In this document: piece after piece, positions 1-7,742 of the stretch | Layout of the letters: each line of letters begins with the position of its first letter | How positions within the stretch are numbered: position 1 is the stretch's first letter | Assembly (NCBI GenBank): GCA_963834825.1 | Contig: CAWICZ010000010.1 | Span: 124,001-188,000, forward strand | Length of the DNA stretch: 64,000 nucleotides | DNA from: JACDAN01 sp963834825 | GTDB taxonomy: Bacteria > Actinomycetota > Thermoleophilia > Gaiellales > Gaiellaceae | Direction: 5' to 3' | Position numbers and translations under genes: made by a program | The notes under the pieces: model-generated | Told to the model about the DNA's origin: nothing | The model's database searches: none | Seen by the model: only the letters and a program-made list of their open reading frames with translations

Positions 1-448
1 TTCCCCACGACGGCTCGAGTCCGAAGAAGATCGCGACCACCATCGGCACGCAGCCGTAGACGCCCGCCCGCGTCGCAATCCAGATCGCCTCGGCAGTGAC
101 CAGCTCCTCGGTGTCGACCGGCGCGGCGAGGATCGCGTCGTAGGTGCGCTGAAACTGGTACTTGACGAAAGTCCCGAACATGCCCGGGAAGGCGCTCGAG
201 AAGAGCACCGCGGTCGCGACCGTCCCCGTGCCGACGAATTCCACGGGGTCGAGACCGCCGATCGTGCTGACAATCGAGCCAAAGCCGAATCCGAACGCGA
301 GCAGGAAGATCGTCGGCTCGACCGTGGACGCGAACGTGCTCGACCGCCAGTACGACGAGTAGTTGACGATCTCCCGGACGAGCACGCCGGTCAGCGCGGA
401 CCGTTCGAGCCGGCCGATGCGTGCGGGCCGCGGCGCGACCGAAGCCAT
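1..448 (-). CDS. ABC-2 type exporter permease, NodJ-like (partial, cut by window edge)
   Basis: The gene reads leftward from an ATG at 448 and stays open to position 1, giving about the first 149 residues. The visible part has a short polar start, then hydrophobic segments (TIFLLAFGFGFGSIV, then a second near FVGTGTVATAVLFSSAFPG) and a loop with YDAILAAPV, which resembles the conserved loop of NodJ/DrrB permeases. Its ATG overlaps the TGA of the ATPase gene upstream (ATGA), so the two are translationally coupled and should form one exporter. The substrate cannot be read from the sequence. The family is clear; the C-terminal half lies outside the window. Confidence 0.85.
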   Translation of the reverse strand, partial: MASVAPRPARIGRLERSALTGVLVREIVNYSSYWRSSTFASTVEPTIFLLAFGFGFGSIVSTIGGLDPVEFVGTGTVATAVLFSSAFPGMFGTFVKYQFQRTYDAILAAPVDTEELVTAEAIWIATRAGVYGCVPMVVAIFFGLEPSWG

Positions 449-1353
449 CAGGCGATCTCCTCGCCGGTGAGCAGGACGAAGACATCTTCCAGGTTGGCCG
501 GCCTTCGCTCGCCGTCGAAGCCTCCGACTCCGTCCACGTTCAGGATGGACACGCTCGTACCCGTCCTCCGAGTGCGAAGGCCCGCCGCTCCGGCTTCCTC
601 CTCCACCTCCGCCAGGCGCGCGGGCGGCCCGTAGACCTCGAGTACCTCGCGGCCGGCGTGCTCGAGCACGAGCTCGGACGGCGCGCCGGCGGCCACCGCC
701 TCACCGTGGGACATGATCAGGACGGTGTCCGCGAGGCGCTGCGCTTCCTCGATGTAGTGCGTGGACATGAGGATGGTCGTGCCCTCGTAGCGCAGCGCAT
801 CGATCAGCGCCCAGAGCTCCTGGCGAACCTGCGGATCGAGTCCTACGGTCGGCTCGTCCATCAGCAGGAGCCTGGGCCGGTGGATGAGCGCGCGGGCGAT
901 CAGGAGCCGCCGCCGCATGCCGCCGGACAGCTTGTCTACCCGCGAGTCGCGCCGGTCGACGAGCTTGGCCATCTGGAGAGCCCGCTCGATCGCTTCGTGC
1001 CGGTCGTGGCGTCGGATCCGGTAGAGGTGCGAAAAGACGAGCAGGTTCTGCTCGACCGTCAGCGTCGTGTCGAGGTTGTCGAGCTGCGGCGCGACCCCAG
1101 ACTGCGCTCGCGCCATCTTCGACTCCTTCGGCAGCTTGAAGCCGAGCACCTCGATCTCGCCCTCGTCGGCGATCGACTGGGCGGTGAGAAGGCGCATCGT
1201 CGTGGACTTCCCGGCGCCGTTGGGACCGAGCAGCCCGACGCACGTCCCGACCGGGACGTCGAGGTCGAGGCCGTTGACTGCCGTGATCTCCCCGTAGCGC
1301 TTCACGGCCCCGCGCAGGCGGATGGCGAGCTCGCGCGGCATCCGCCTCAGCAT
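448..1353 (-). CDS. ABC exporter ATP-binding protein, NodI/DrrA-like
   Basis: A 301-residue cytoplasmic ATPase that would power the permease encoded immediately downstream. Walker A GPNGAGKST lies at about residues 43-51, the ABC signature LSGGMRRR at 141-148, Walker B LLLMDEP at 161-167, and the H-loop STH at 196-198. After residue 220 it has the extra C-terminal region usual for NodI/DrrA exporter ATPases. ATG at 1353 is used; a second ATG (MPRELA) at 1341 is equally possible. The gene is divergent from the phosphotriesterase gene at 1398, with only 44 bases between them. Confidence 0.92.
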   Translation of the reverse strand: MLRRMPRELAIRLRGAVKRYGEITAVNGLDLDVPVGTCVGLLGPNGAGKSTTMRLLTAQSIADEGEIEVLGFKLPKESKMARAQSGVAPQLDNLDTTLTVEQNLLVFSHLYRIRRHDRHEAIERALQMAKLVDRRDSRVDKLSGGMRRRLLIARALIHRPRLLLMDEPTVGLDPQVRQELWALIDALRYEGTTILMSTHYIEEAQRLADTVLIMSHGEAVAAGAPSELVLEHAGREVLEVYGPPARLAEVEEEAGAAGLRTRRTGTSVSILNVDGVGGFDGERRPANLEDVFVLLTGEEIA

Positions 1354-1397
1354 GCCAGTCGAGACTCGCGCCGCCGCGGCAACTACGATCGCGACCC

Positions 1398-2285
1398 GTG
1401 ATCGTTCGGACCGTGCGCGGCGACATCGACCCCGGCGAGCTCGGGCCCTGCGACGCCCACGAGCATCTCTTCCTCGTGACGCCGGCTCAGCCGGGCGACG
1501 AGTACAGCGATGTCGACCGGGCGACCGAGGAGGCGCACACGCTGGTCACCGCGGGCGCCCGGTCGCTCGTGGACTGGACGCCGATCGGGCTGGGCCGCGA
1601 CCTCGACGGGCTCCGCGCGGTTTCCGAGCGGGTCGGGCTCCACGTGGTCGCCGCGACGGGTCTCCACCGGGACGTCCACTACGCGGCCGACGACCCGCTT
1701 CGGAGCGAGTCCGTCGAGGTTCTCGCCGACCGCTTCACCGTGGAGCTCGAGCAGTGTGGGATCGTGAAGCTCGGCGCCGGCTACCACCAGCTTTCGCCGT
1801 TCGAGGCGAGGGCGTTCGAAGCCGGCGCGGTTGCGCACGGCCGGACCGGCGCACCGGTGTGCGTGCACACGGAGCACGGGACGATGGGGCTGGCGATCGT
1901 CGAGCGGCTCCGTCGACTGGGCGTCCAGGCGAGCTCGATCGTCCTCGCGCACCTCGATCGCAACCCGGACGCAGGAGAGCACGCGGAGACCGCGGCCACG
2001 GGCGCGTGGCTCCAGTTCGACGGGCCCGGCCGCACCAAGTACTGGCCGGACTCGACCATCCTGAGCCTGATCGGTGACCTGGCGGAGCGCGGGCTCGGCG
2101 CGCAGCTCCTGCTCGGCGGCGACACAGGGCGCCGGTCGATGCTGCGCTCCTACGGAGGCGGTCCCGGAATGGACTACCTCTTCGCGCGGTTCAAACCGCG
2201 GCTCGAACGCGAGCTCGGCTCCGAGCTCGCCGACCAGATCTTCGTCGCCAACCCGGCGCGCGCGTTCAGCTTCGACCCCAAGTAA
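1398..2285 (+). CDS. Phosphotriesterase-family metal-dependent hydrolase (lactonase-like)
   Basis: A 295-residue amidohydrolase-superfamily enzyme with a complete binuclear metal site: HxH in CDAHEHLF near residue 22, the carboxylated lysine in GIVKLGAGY near 122, histidines in VHTEHG and LAHLD, and the aspartate in LGGDTGRR. Family members hydrolyse lactones or phosphotriesters; the substrate here is unknown, and lactonase is the more common natural activity. It starts with GTG at 1398. The TAA stop at 2283-2285 lies inside a palindrome. The gene converges on the MetE-like gene. Confidence 0.88.
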   Translation: MIVRTVRGDIDPGELGPCDAHEHLFLVTPAQPGDEYSDVDRATEEAHTLVTAGARSLVDWTPIGLGRDLDGLRAVSERVGLHVVAATGLHRDVHYAADDPLRSESVEVLADRFTVELEQCGIVKLGAGYHQLSPFEARAFEAGAVAHGRTGAPVCVHTEHGTMGLAIVERLRRLGVQASSIVLAHLDRNPDAGEHAETAATGAWLQFDGPGRTKYWPDSTILSLIGDLAERGLGAQLLLGGDTGRRSMLRSYGGGPGMDYLFARFKPRLERELGSELADQIFVANPARAFSFDPK

Positions 2286-2297
2286 CACAGTGTTACT
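2281..2297. repeat. Palindrome AGTAACAC-A-GTGTTACT, copy 1
   Basis: A perfect inverted repeat with 8-base arms around one central base. It includes the stop codon of the phosphotriesterase gene. Its core TAACACAGTGTTAC is repeated exactly at 2339-2352. It could be a TetR-type operator or a hairpin that protects or ends transcripts; there is no U tract. Confidence 0.85.
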
Positions 2298-2334
2298 AAG
2301 TGGTCGTCCCGGCCACCCAAGCCGCGGTTCGACC

Positions 2335-2355
2335 CTTGTAACACAGTGTTACAAG
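2335..2355. repeat. Palindrome CTTGTAACAC-A-GTGTTACAAG, copy 2
   Basis: A perfect inverted repeat with 10-base arms and one central base, starting two bases beyond the stop codon of the minus-strand MetE-like gene. The inner 14 bases match the copy at 2281-2297. Thus each of the two convergent genes ends at one copy. Confidence 0.88.
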
Positions 2356-2357
2356 GC

Positions 2358-3389
2358 TCAGAGGGCCTCGCGCACGCGCCGCGCTCCCTCGACCAACGCG
2401 GCCAGCTTGGCTCGCGCGATCGGGCGAGCCGTTTGCGAGAGGCCGCAGTCGGGGGCGACCGCGAGACCCTCGGGCGCGACGTGACGTAGGCACCGCCGAA
2501 TCCGCTCCTCGATCTCTTCCGGTGGCTCGACGTACGAGCTCTTGACGTCGACGATCCCGACCGCGACGTCCTTCGATCGCCCGATCTCCTCGATCAGCTC
2601 GAGCTCCGCAAACTCGCGGCTCGCCATCTCCAGATGGAGCTCGTCGGCCTCCAGCTCGAGGAAGGCCGGGAACATCGGCGCATACCGCCGGGGACCGGCC
2701 GCCCGAGCCTTGAAGTTGCCGAAGCAGAGGTGAGTGCCGAGGTAGCAGCGGCCCCGGACCGGCGCAACCGTCCGGTTGAAGATGTCGACGAGCCGCTCGG
2801 TGTCCTCCCGGTAGGCGTAACAGCTCATCGAGGGCTCGTCGACCGTGATCGTCTCCGCGCCGGCAGCCACGAGCCCGGCGAGCTCGGCCTGCACGATCGG
2901 GATCAGCGCTTCGGTGACGGCGTACCGATCGGGGTGGTCTACATTGGCCTCGATCCGGCCCGCGAGCGTGTAGGGGCCGGGAACGCTCGCCTTCAACCGT
3001 GGTGGTGGGGGCGGCGCCAGCTCGCGGAGTCGCTCGAACTCTGCGACGACCCCGAGCCCGCCCGGCGCGGTCAGCTCGCCGACGATTCGATGCCGGCCGC
3101 GCTGGTCGTGCCCCGGCGGTCCCAGCCGGCGGCGCGGCTCCTGCTCGAGCTCGAGGCCGTCGAGGAACGCGTAGAAGGAGAGGTTGAAGTCGTAGCGACT
3201 CTGCTCGCCGTCGGTGATCACGTCCAAGCCCGCCGCAACCTGGTCGGCGATCGCGACGGTCACCGCGTCGCGCACAGCCTCGTCGCGGTCGTCCGCCCCA
3301 ACCTCTCCGGGGTGCATGCCGACGAGCTCCAGCCAGCCGGGAAACGGATAGCTGCCGACGACGGTGGTCAGGATCGGCTCGTGCGCCAC
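2358..3389 (-). CDS. Cobalamin-independent methionine synthase-like protein (MetE C-terminal domain family)
   Basis: A 343-residue UROD/MetE-like TIM-barrel protein. It keeps the zinc-site pattern of the family: HxC in THLCFGNFK near residue 222 and a late cysteine in APDCGL near 316. It also has the opening TTVVGSYPFP typical of stand-alone MetE-like methyltransferases. It lacks the long N-terminal half of full MetE, so it may transfer a methyl group from something other than polyglutamylated folate. The ATG at 3389 faces the promoter of the sugar operon starting at 3447. Confidence 0.82.
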   Translation of the reverse strand: MAHEPILTTVVGSYPFPGWLELVGMHPGEVGADDRDEAVRDAVTVAIADQVAAGLDVITDGEQSRYDFNLSFYAFLDGLELEQEPRRRLGPPGHDQRGRHRIVGELTAPGGLGVVAEFERLRELAPPPPPRLKASVPGPYTLAGRIEANVDHPDRYAVTEALIPIVQAELAGLVAAGAETITVDEPSMSCYAYREDTERLVDIFNRTVAPVRGRCYLGTHLCFGNFKARAAGPRRYAPMFPAFLELEADELHLEMASREFAELELIEEIGRSKDVAVGIVDVKSSYVEPPEEIEERIRRCLRHVAPEGLAVAPDCGLSQTARPIARAKLAALVEGARRVREAL

Positions 3390-3410
3390 ACCGCCATCCT
3401 TCCACGCGCC

Positions 3411-3437
3411 TTGTCGGCCCGTCTAGACGGCTATACA
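3411..3437 (+). promoter_or_regulatory. Promoter with embedded CCGTCTAGACGG operator
   Basis: A TTGTCG -35-like box (3411-3416) and a TATACA -10-like box (3432-3437) are 15 bases apart. Between them lies the perfect palindrome CCGTCTAGACGG (3419-3430). GTCTAGAC is the core of sites bound by HutC-subfamily GntR proteins such as DasR, and a HutC-type gene is the second gene of the operon. Autoregulation is my inference. Confidence 0.55.
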
Positions 3438-3446
3438 GTCGCCGAG

Positions 3447-4226
3447 ATGAGCCGCGCGCCGTTCGACCTCTCGGGCCGAAGCGCCGTCGTGACGGGTGCT
3501 TCGACCGGGATCGGCGCCGCGATCGCCGTCGCGCTCGCCCATGCCGGCGCCGACGTGGCGGGGATCGCCCTGGAAGAGGCGCCGGAGACGACCGCCGCAA
3601 TCGAGCAGCAAGGACGGAAGGCGGTGATGCTCGTCGGCTCGACCGGCGACCGCGCAACCGTCGAGGACCTGGCGAAGACGGCGGTCGATCGCTTCGGGCG
3701 GATCGACATCTGGGTGAACAACGCCGCCCGTCTGCTCGTCAAGCCGCTCGTCGAGATGACTGACGACGACTGGCATGGCCTCCTGGCCGCGAACATGCAC
3801 GGCTACTTCTACGGTTGCCGAGCGGCAGCGGAGCGAATGCTGGCTCAGGGCTCGGGACGAATCGTGAACGTCGGATCGGCCGCAAGCGTGCAGGCGGTCC
3901 CGGGTCTCGGTGCCTACACGGCGGCGAAGGGTGCGATCACCGGGCTCACGAAGGTCCTCGCGCTGGAGCTGGCGCCGGCCAACGTCACCGTGAACGCCGT
4001 CGCTCCCGGAGCCACCGACACGGTGCTCAACGAGGAGGCGTACACGCCCGAGGTGCGGCAGACCTACCGTGAGCGGATCCCGCTCGGCCGCATCGCCGAG
4101 CCCGAGGAGGTCGCCGATGTCGTCGTGTTCCTCGCCTCGGATGCTGCTCGGTACGTCACGGGCCAGGAGCTGCTTGTCGACGGCGGTCTCACGATCAACG
4201 GTGCAGTCGGCCACGCTCGGACCTAG
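3447..4226 (+). CDS. SDR-family NAD(P)-dependent oxidoreductase
   Basis: A 259-residue classical short-chain dehydrogenase. The nucleotide-binding motif TGASTGIG is near residue 16, NNA is in VNNAARL, and the catalytic serine is in VGSAAS with YTAAK supplying Tyr and Lys. It ends with the usual LLVDGGLTING tail. ATG at 3447 is chosen because it begins the Rossmann fold properly; the frame is open upstream but not plausible there. First gene of a four-gene sugar operon, so a sugar or polyol substrate is likely. Confidence 0.92.
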   Translation: MSRAPFDLSGRSAVVTGASTGIGAAIAVALAHAGADVAGIALEEAPETTAAIEQQGRKAVMLVGSTGDRATVEDLAKTAVDRFGRIDIWVNNAARLLVKPLVEMTDDDWHGLLAANMHGYFYGCRAAAERMLAQGSGRIVNVGSAASVQAVPGLGAYTAAKGAITGLTKVLALELAPANVTVNAVAPGATDTVLNEEAYTPEVRQTYRERIPLGRIAEPEEVADVVVFLASDAARYVTGQELLVDGGLTINGAVGHART

Positions 4227-4233
4227 GCGGCGC

Positions 4234-4944
4234 ATGAGCGAATTCGTCCCCCGCTACTACGAGATCGAGCAGGCGCTGCGGGCCAGGATCGACGAGCTCG
4301 AGCCTCACGAGTCGCTCCCCTCGGACGCGCAGCTCTGCGCGGAGTTCGGCGTGAGTCGCATGACGGCGCGGAACGCCGTCCAGCGGCTCGTCCAGGACGG
4401 GCTCGTCTATCGCGTGCCCGGACGCGGCACCTTCGTCGCAGAGGACTCGGCGCCGCGAACGGCGAGCCACGTGCTCTCGTTCACGGAGGAGATGCGGCGG
4501 CGCGGCCGAGTGCCCAGCTCGCGAGTCGTCGAGCGAGAGCGACGGCCGGCGACGGCGGAGGAACGGCGGCGGCTCGGGGTCGCCGAGGTCGCTGCGGTGC
4601 GGCGTGTCCGGCTCGCCGACGGAGAACCGGTCGCCCTCGAGTCGGCAGCGTTCCCGGCGGAGCGCGTCGCGTCACTGCTTGTCGGCGATCTCGAACGGGA
4701 CTCGCTTCACGCGGCTCTCGTCGCCGCCGAGATCGTGCCCACCGCCGGGCGCGGAACGCTCAGTGCCGAGCCCGCCGGGGTGGAGGATGCGCGCCTGCTC
4801 GACATCAAGCGCGGCCGCCCGCTACTCGTCGAGCGGCGCTTGATCTTCGACCAACACGGTGAGCCGCTCGAGTGGACCGAGAGCCGGTACGTGGGCGAGC
4901 GCTACGGCCTCGATGTCGTCTTCGACGTAGAGTCGGCCCCGTGA
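4234..4944 (+). CDS. GntR-family transcriptional regulator, HutC subfamily (UTRA domain)
   Basis: A 236-residue repressor-type protein. An N-terminal winged helix (about residues 8-72, with SDAQLCAEFGVSRMTARNA and GRGTFV) precedes a UTRA effector domain (about 90-230) ending in YVGERYGLDV. UTRA domains bind small metabolites, usually phosphorylated sugars. It starts seven bases after the SDR stop and is followed 16 bases later by the Gfo/Idh/MocA gene, so it is embedded in the operon it probably controls. The GTCTAGAC palindrome at 3421 is the best operator candidate. Confidence 0.93.
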   Translation: MSEFVPRYYEIEQALRARIDELEPHESLPSDAQLCAEFGVSRMTARNAVQRLVQDGLVYRVPGRGTFVAEDSAPRTASHVLSFTEEMRRRGRVPSSRVVERERRPATAEERRRLGVAEVAAVRRVRLADGEPVALESAAFPAERVASLLVGDLERDSLHAALVAAEIVPTAGRGTLSAEPAGVEDARLLDIKRGRPLLVERRLIFDQHGEPLEWTESRYVGERYGLDVVFDVESAP

Positions 4945-4960
4945 TCGGCGCCGACGAGAC

Positions 4961-6106
4961 ATGACGCGGGAGATCACGGATCTTCGGGGCGGCGTCGTCG
5001 GGACCGGCTTCATCGGGACTGTTCACGTCGAGGCCCTGCGCCGGCTGGGCATCGAGGTCGCCGGCGTTGTCGGCTCGACGAGGGAGCGCGCCGAGGCGAA
5101 GCGAATCGCCCCGGTCTACGAAAGCTTCGAGGCCCTGCTCGAGGACACGCGCGTGGACGTCGTCCATCTCACGACCCCGAACCACCTCCACTACCCGCAG
5201 GCGAAACAGGCCCTCGAAGCCGGCAAGCACGTCGTGTGCGAGAAGCCGCTCGCCCTGACTGCTGAGCAGTCCGACGAGCTGCTGCGGCTGGCCGAGCAGA
5301 GCGGGCTCGTGCATTGCACGAACTTCAACATCCGCTTCTACCCTCAGGTGCAGCAGGCCCGCGAGCTCACGCATGGCGGAGCGCTGGGCGGAATCTGGAA
5401 TGTCCACGGCGGCTATCTCCAGGACTGGCTCCAGCAAGACACCGACTGGAATTGGCGCCTCGAGCCGGACAAGAACGGCGACCTGCGCGCAGTCGGAGAC
5501 ATCGGCTCGCACTGGCTCGATCTCGCCCAGTTCGTGACGGGGCTCGAGGTCGAAGCAGTCTTCGCCGACCTGGCGACCGCGATTCCTGTGCGCCGCCGGC
5601 CCGTGGGCGAGGTGGAGACCTTCGCGGCCGCCAGGGATGTCGAACGCGAGGACGCAGCGATGGAGACCGAGGACATCGCACACCTGCTGATCCGCTTCCG
5701 AAGCGGCGCGCGCGGCTCGGTCGTCGTGTCTCAGGTCAGCGCCGGACGAAAAAACTCGCTGCGCCTCGAGGTCGACGGCTCGCGCGAGGCGCTCTACTGG
5801 GACTCCGAGGCCCACGAGCAGCTCTGGCTCGGCCATCGGGACCGACCCAACGAGATTCTGCTTCGCAACCCGGCGTTGCTGGAGCCGCGAGCGCGCGCGA
5901 CGACGTCGCTGCCCGCCGGGCACGCGGAGGGGTTCGCCGACACGTTCAAGGAGCTCTACCGCGCCGTTTATCGCGCGGTCGCGGCCGGCGAGCCGCCTGA
6001 CGAGCCGGACTACCCGACCTTTCGCGCCGGCCACGTCGAGAACGTGATCGCGGAGGCCGTCGCGCGGAGCAGCCGTGAGGAGCGATGGGTGGAGGTGGAG
6101 ACATGA
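4961..6106 (+). CDS. Gfo/Idh/MocA-family oxidoreductase
   Basis: A 381-residue NAD(P)-dependent sugar or cyclitol dehydrogenase. The Rossmann motif GGVVGTGFIGTVH is near residue 10, and the family lysine is in CEKPLAL near residue 93. DIGSHWLD near residue 183 carries the conserved Asp and His of the active site. The stop overlaps the start of the isomerase gene (ATGA at 6103-6106). Its partnership with a TIM-barrel isomerase is typical of cyclitol and 3-keto-sugar pathways. Confidence 0.92.
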   Translation: MTREITDLRGGVVGTGFIGTVHVEALRRLGIEVAGVVGSTRERAEAKRIAPVYESFEALLEDTRVDVVHLTTPNHLHYPQAKQALEAGKHVVCEKPLALTAEQSDELLRLAEQSGLVHCTNFNIRFYPQVQQARELTHGGALGGIWNVHGGYLQDWLQQDTDWNWRLEPDKNGDLRAVGDIGSHWLDLAQFVTGLEVEAVFADLATAIPVRRRPVGEVETFAAARDVEREDAAMETEDIAHLLIRFRSGARGSVVVSQVSAGRKNSLRLEVDGSREALYWDSEAHEQLWLGHRDRPNEILLRNPALLEPRARATTSLPAGHAEGFADTFKELYRAVYRAVAAGEPPDEPDYPTFRAGHVENVIAEAVARSSREERWVEVET

Positions 6107-7011
6107 AGCTCGGATTCCTGACCGCGGCCTTCCCGGATCTCACCCTCGAGCAGGTAGCCGAGTGGGCGGCCGCGGAGGGCTTTGAGACGCTGGAAGTGGC
6201 GTGCTGGCCGGCCGGAAGCGGCGAGCGGCGACGCTACGCCGGCGTGACGCATATCGACGTCGATTCAGTCGATCCGGACGCGGTCGCCGCGGTGCTCGAG
6301 CGGCACGGGCTCGAGATCTCGTCACTCGCCTACTACCCGAACAACCTCCACCCCGACGACGCTCACCGCGAGGAGGTCAACGGGCACCTGCGCAAGGTGA
6401 TCGACGCGGCGCAGCAGCTCGGGGTCGGCATCGTCGGCACGTTCGTCGGCAACGACAAGGACCGGCCGCTCCCCGAGAACCTCGAACGCTTCCGGGAGGT
6501 CTGGCCGTCGCTCGTCGACTACGCCGGCGAACGCGGTGTCCGGATCGCGATCGAGAACTGCCCGATGATCTTCTCCTACGACGAGTGGCCGGGCGGCAAC
6601 AACCTCGCCTGGTCTCCGGCGATCTGGGACGAGATGTTCGAGGCCATCCCGGCTGAGAACTTCGGGCTCAATCTCGACCCGTCTCACCTGGTCTGGCTGA
6701 TGATCGACTACGAGCGCGCGGTCTACGACTTCGCCGACCGGATCTTCCATGTCCATGCGAAGGACCTCGAGATCCGCCGCGACGGTCTGTACCGACACGG
6801 GAGCTTCTCGAGCGGGATCGGCTGGCAGGTACCGCGGCTTCCCGGGCTCGGCGAGGTCGACTGGAGTCGGTTCATCGCCGCCCTCTACGCAGTCGGCTAC
6901 GACTACGTCGTCTCGATCGAGCACGAGGATCGGAGGTTCGAGGGGACGGAGGAGCTCGTGAAGCGCGGATTCCTTCTCGCGCGGAACGCCGTGCGCCCCT
7001 ACATCGTCTAG
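6103..7011 (+). CDS. Sugar phosphate isomerase/epimerase (AP-endonuclease-2-like TIM barrel)
   Basis: A 302-residue cytoplasmic TIM barrel. Metal ligands of the family can be placed: Glu in IAIENCPM, Asp and His in NLDPSHLVW, His in HVHAKDLE, and Glu in SIEHED near the end. ATG at 6103 is preferred over an in-frame ATG at 6085 because it has a GGAGGTGGAG ribosome site and overlaps the previous stop as ATGA. Likely converts a keto-sugar or inosose made by the preceding dehydrogenase. Confidence 0.9.
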   Translation: MKLGFLTAAFPDLTLEQVAEWAAAEGFETLEVACWPAGSGERRRYAGVTHIDVDSVDPDAVAAVLERHGLEISSLAYYPNNLHPDDAHREEVNGHLRKVIDAAQQLGVGIVGTFVGNDKDRPLPENLERFREVWPSLVDYAGERGVRIAIENCPMIFSYDEWPGGNNLAWSPAIWDEMFEAIPAENFGLNLDPSHLVWLMIDYERAVYDFADRIFHVHAKDLEIRRDGLYRHGSFSSGIGWQVPRLPGLGEVDWSRFIAALYAVGYDYVVSIEHEDRRFEGTEELVKRGFLLARNAVRPYIV

Positions 7012-7020
7012 CCGGGCCGT

Positions 7021-7042
7021 GTCCAGGGGCGTGGCCCTCCAG
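7021..7042. repeat. Degenerate copy of the GTCCAGGGGCC palindromic repeat
   Basis: GTCCAGGGGC-GT-GGCCCTCCAG, ten bases beyond the stop of the isomerase gene. The left arm matches the intact copy at 60062; the right arm has decayed. The rest of the 136-base gap to 7148 shows no gene. Confidence 0.5.
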
Positions 7043-7147
7043 TGTTTCGGTGTCGGCCGCGGACGCTCCGCCATGGATCGTCGCATAAGTGGCCCAGCGC
7101 GAACGTCACGCCTGCGATCAACCTTCGTATGCCCGTGGCGGTCGTCG

Positions 7148-7740
7148 TCACGGCTCGATGAAGGAGCGTGCGAGGTCGGCAAGCTGACCGCGCTCCCACT
7201 GCTCGCGCGTCATCTCGTACTCCACCTCGCCCTCCTCGACGCCCTCCACGGGCGCGGTGGTGGAGGTGGGGAACGTCCGCACGTAGGTGAGACCGACCCG
7301 CTCCATCACGGCCCGCGAGCGTGTGTTGACCGTCAGCGTCTGGGCGATGATCCGGTCGAGCCCGACGTCGTCGAAGCCGTAGCGCACCAACTCCCGCGCC
7401 CCCTCAGAGGCGAGGCCCTTGCGCCAATGACGCTGCAGCAGCCGGTAGCCCAGGTCGGCCACCCCGGGTCGTCGGGCTGGTCGGGGCCGTGGGCGGGCTG
7501 AAGGATCCACCAGCCGACGAACACGTCGTCGACGAGGCCGACCCACAAGCCGAGTCCGTCCACCTTCCGCGCGGCCGCCATCCGCCGCGCGTGGTTGGAC
7601 GACCTCCTCGCGTGTGCTGGCCCGACCACTGAGGTAGCGCATCACGTCGAAGTCCGAGTCGAGCTCGACCTCCCACTCGACGTGCTCGTCGGCGAGCGGC
7701 ACCAGCTGATCCGCTCTGTCTGCAGCGTCTGCTGCGGCAT
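7148..7740 (-). pseudogene. GNAT N-acetyltransferase, broken by about three frameshifts
   Basis: Pieces of one RimJ/RimL-type acetyltransferase appear in order but in changing frames. A start (MPQQTLQTERI, ATG at 7740) is followed in another frame by LVPLADEHVEWEVELDSD and DVMRYLSG. A third piece has RKVDGLGLWVGLVDD, and a fourth has GYRLLQRHWRKGLASEGA and VMERVGLTYVRTF. Shifts fall near 7705, 7600 and 7460. The ATG is two bases past the stop of the secreted-protein gene. Flanking genes are intact, which favours real decay over poor sequence, but assembly error is possible. Confidence 0.72.
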
Positions 7741-7742
7741 GG

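Noticed and set aside
2324..2336. GGTTCGACCC, similar to a tRNA T-loop
   Set aside because: No acceptor, D or anticodon arms can be formed in the 73-base gap.
2634..3446. Plus-strand extension upstream of the SDR protein
   Set aside because: Antisense to the MetE-like gene; the SDR fold starts at 3447 with a normal Rossmann strand.
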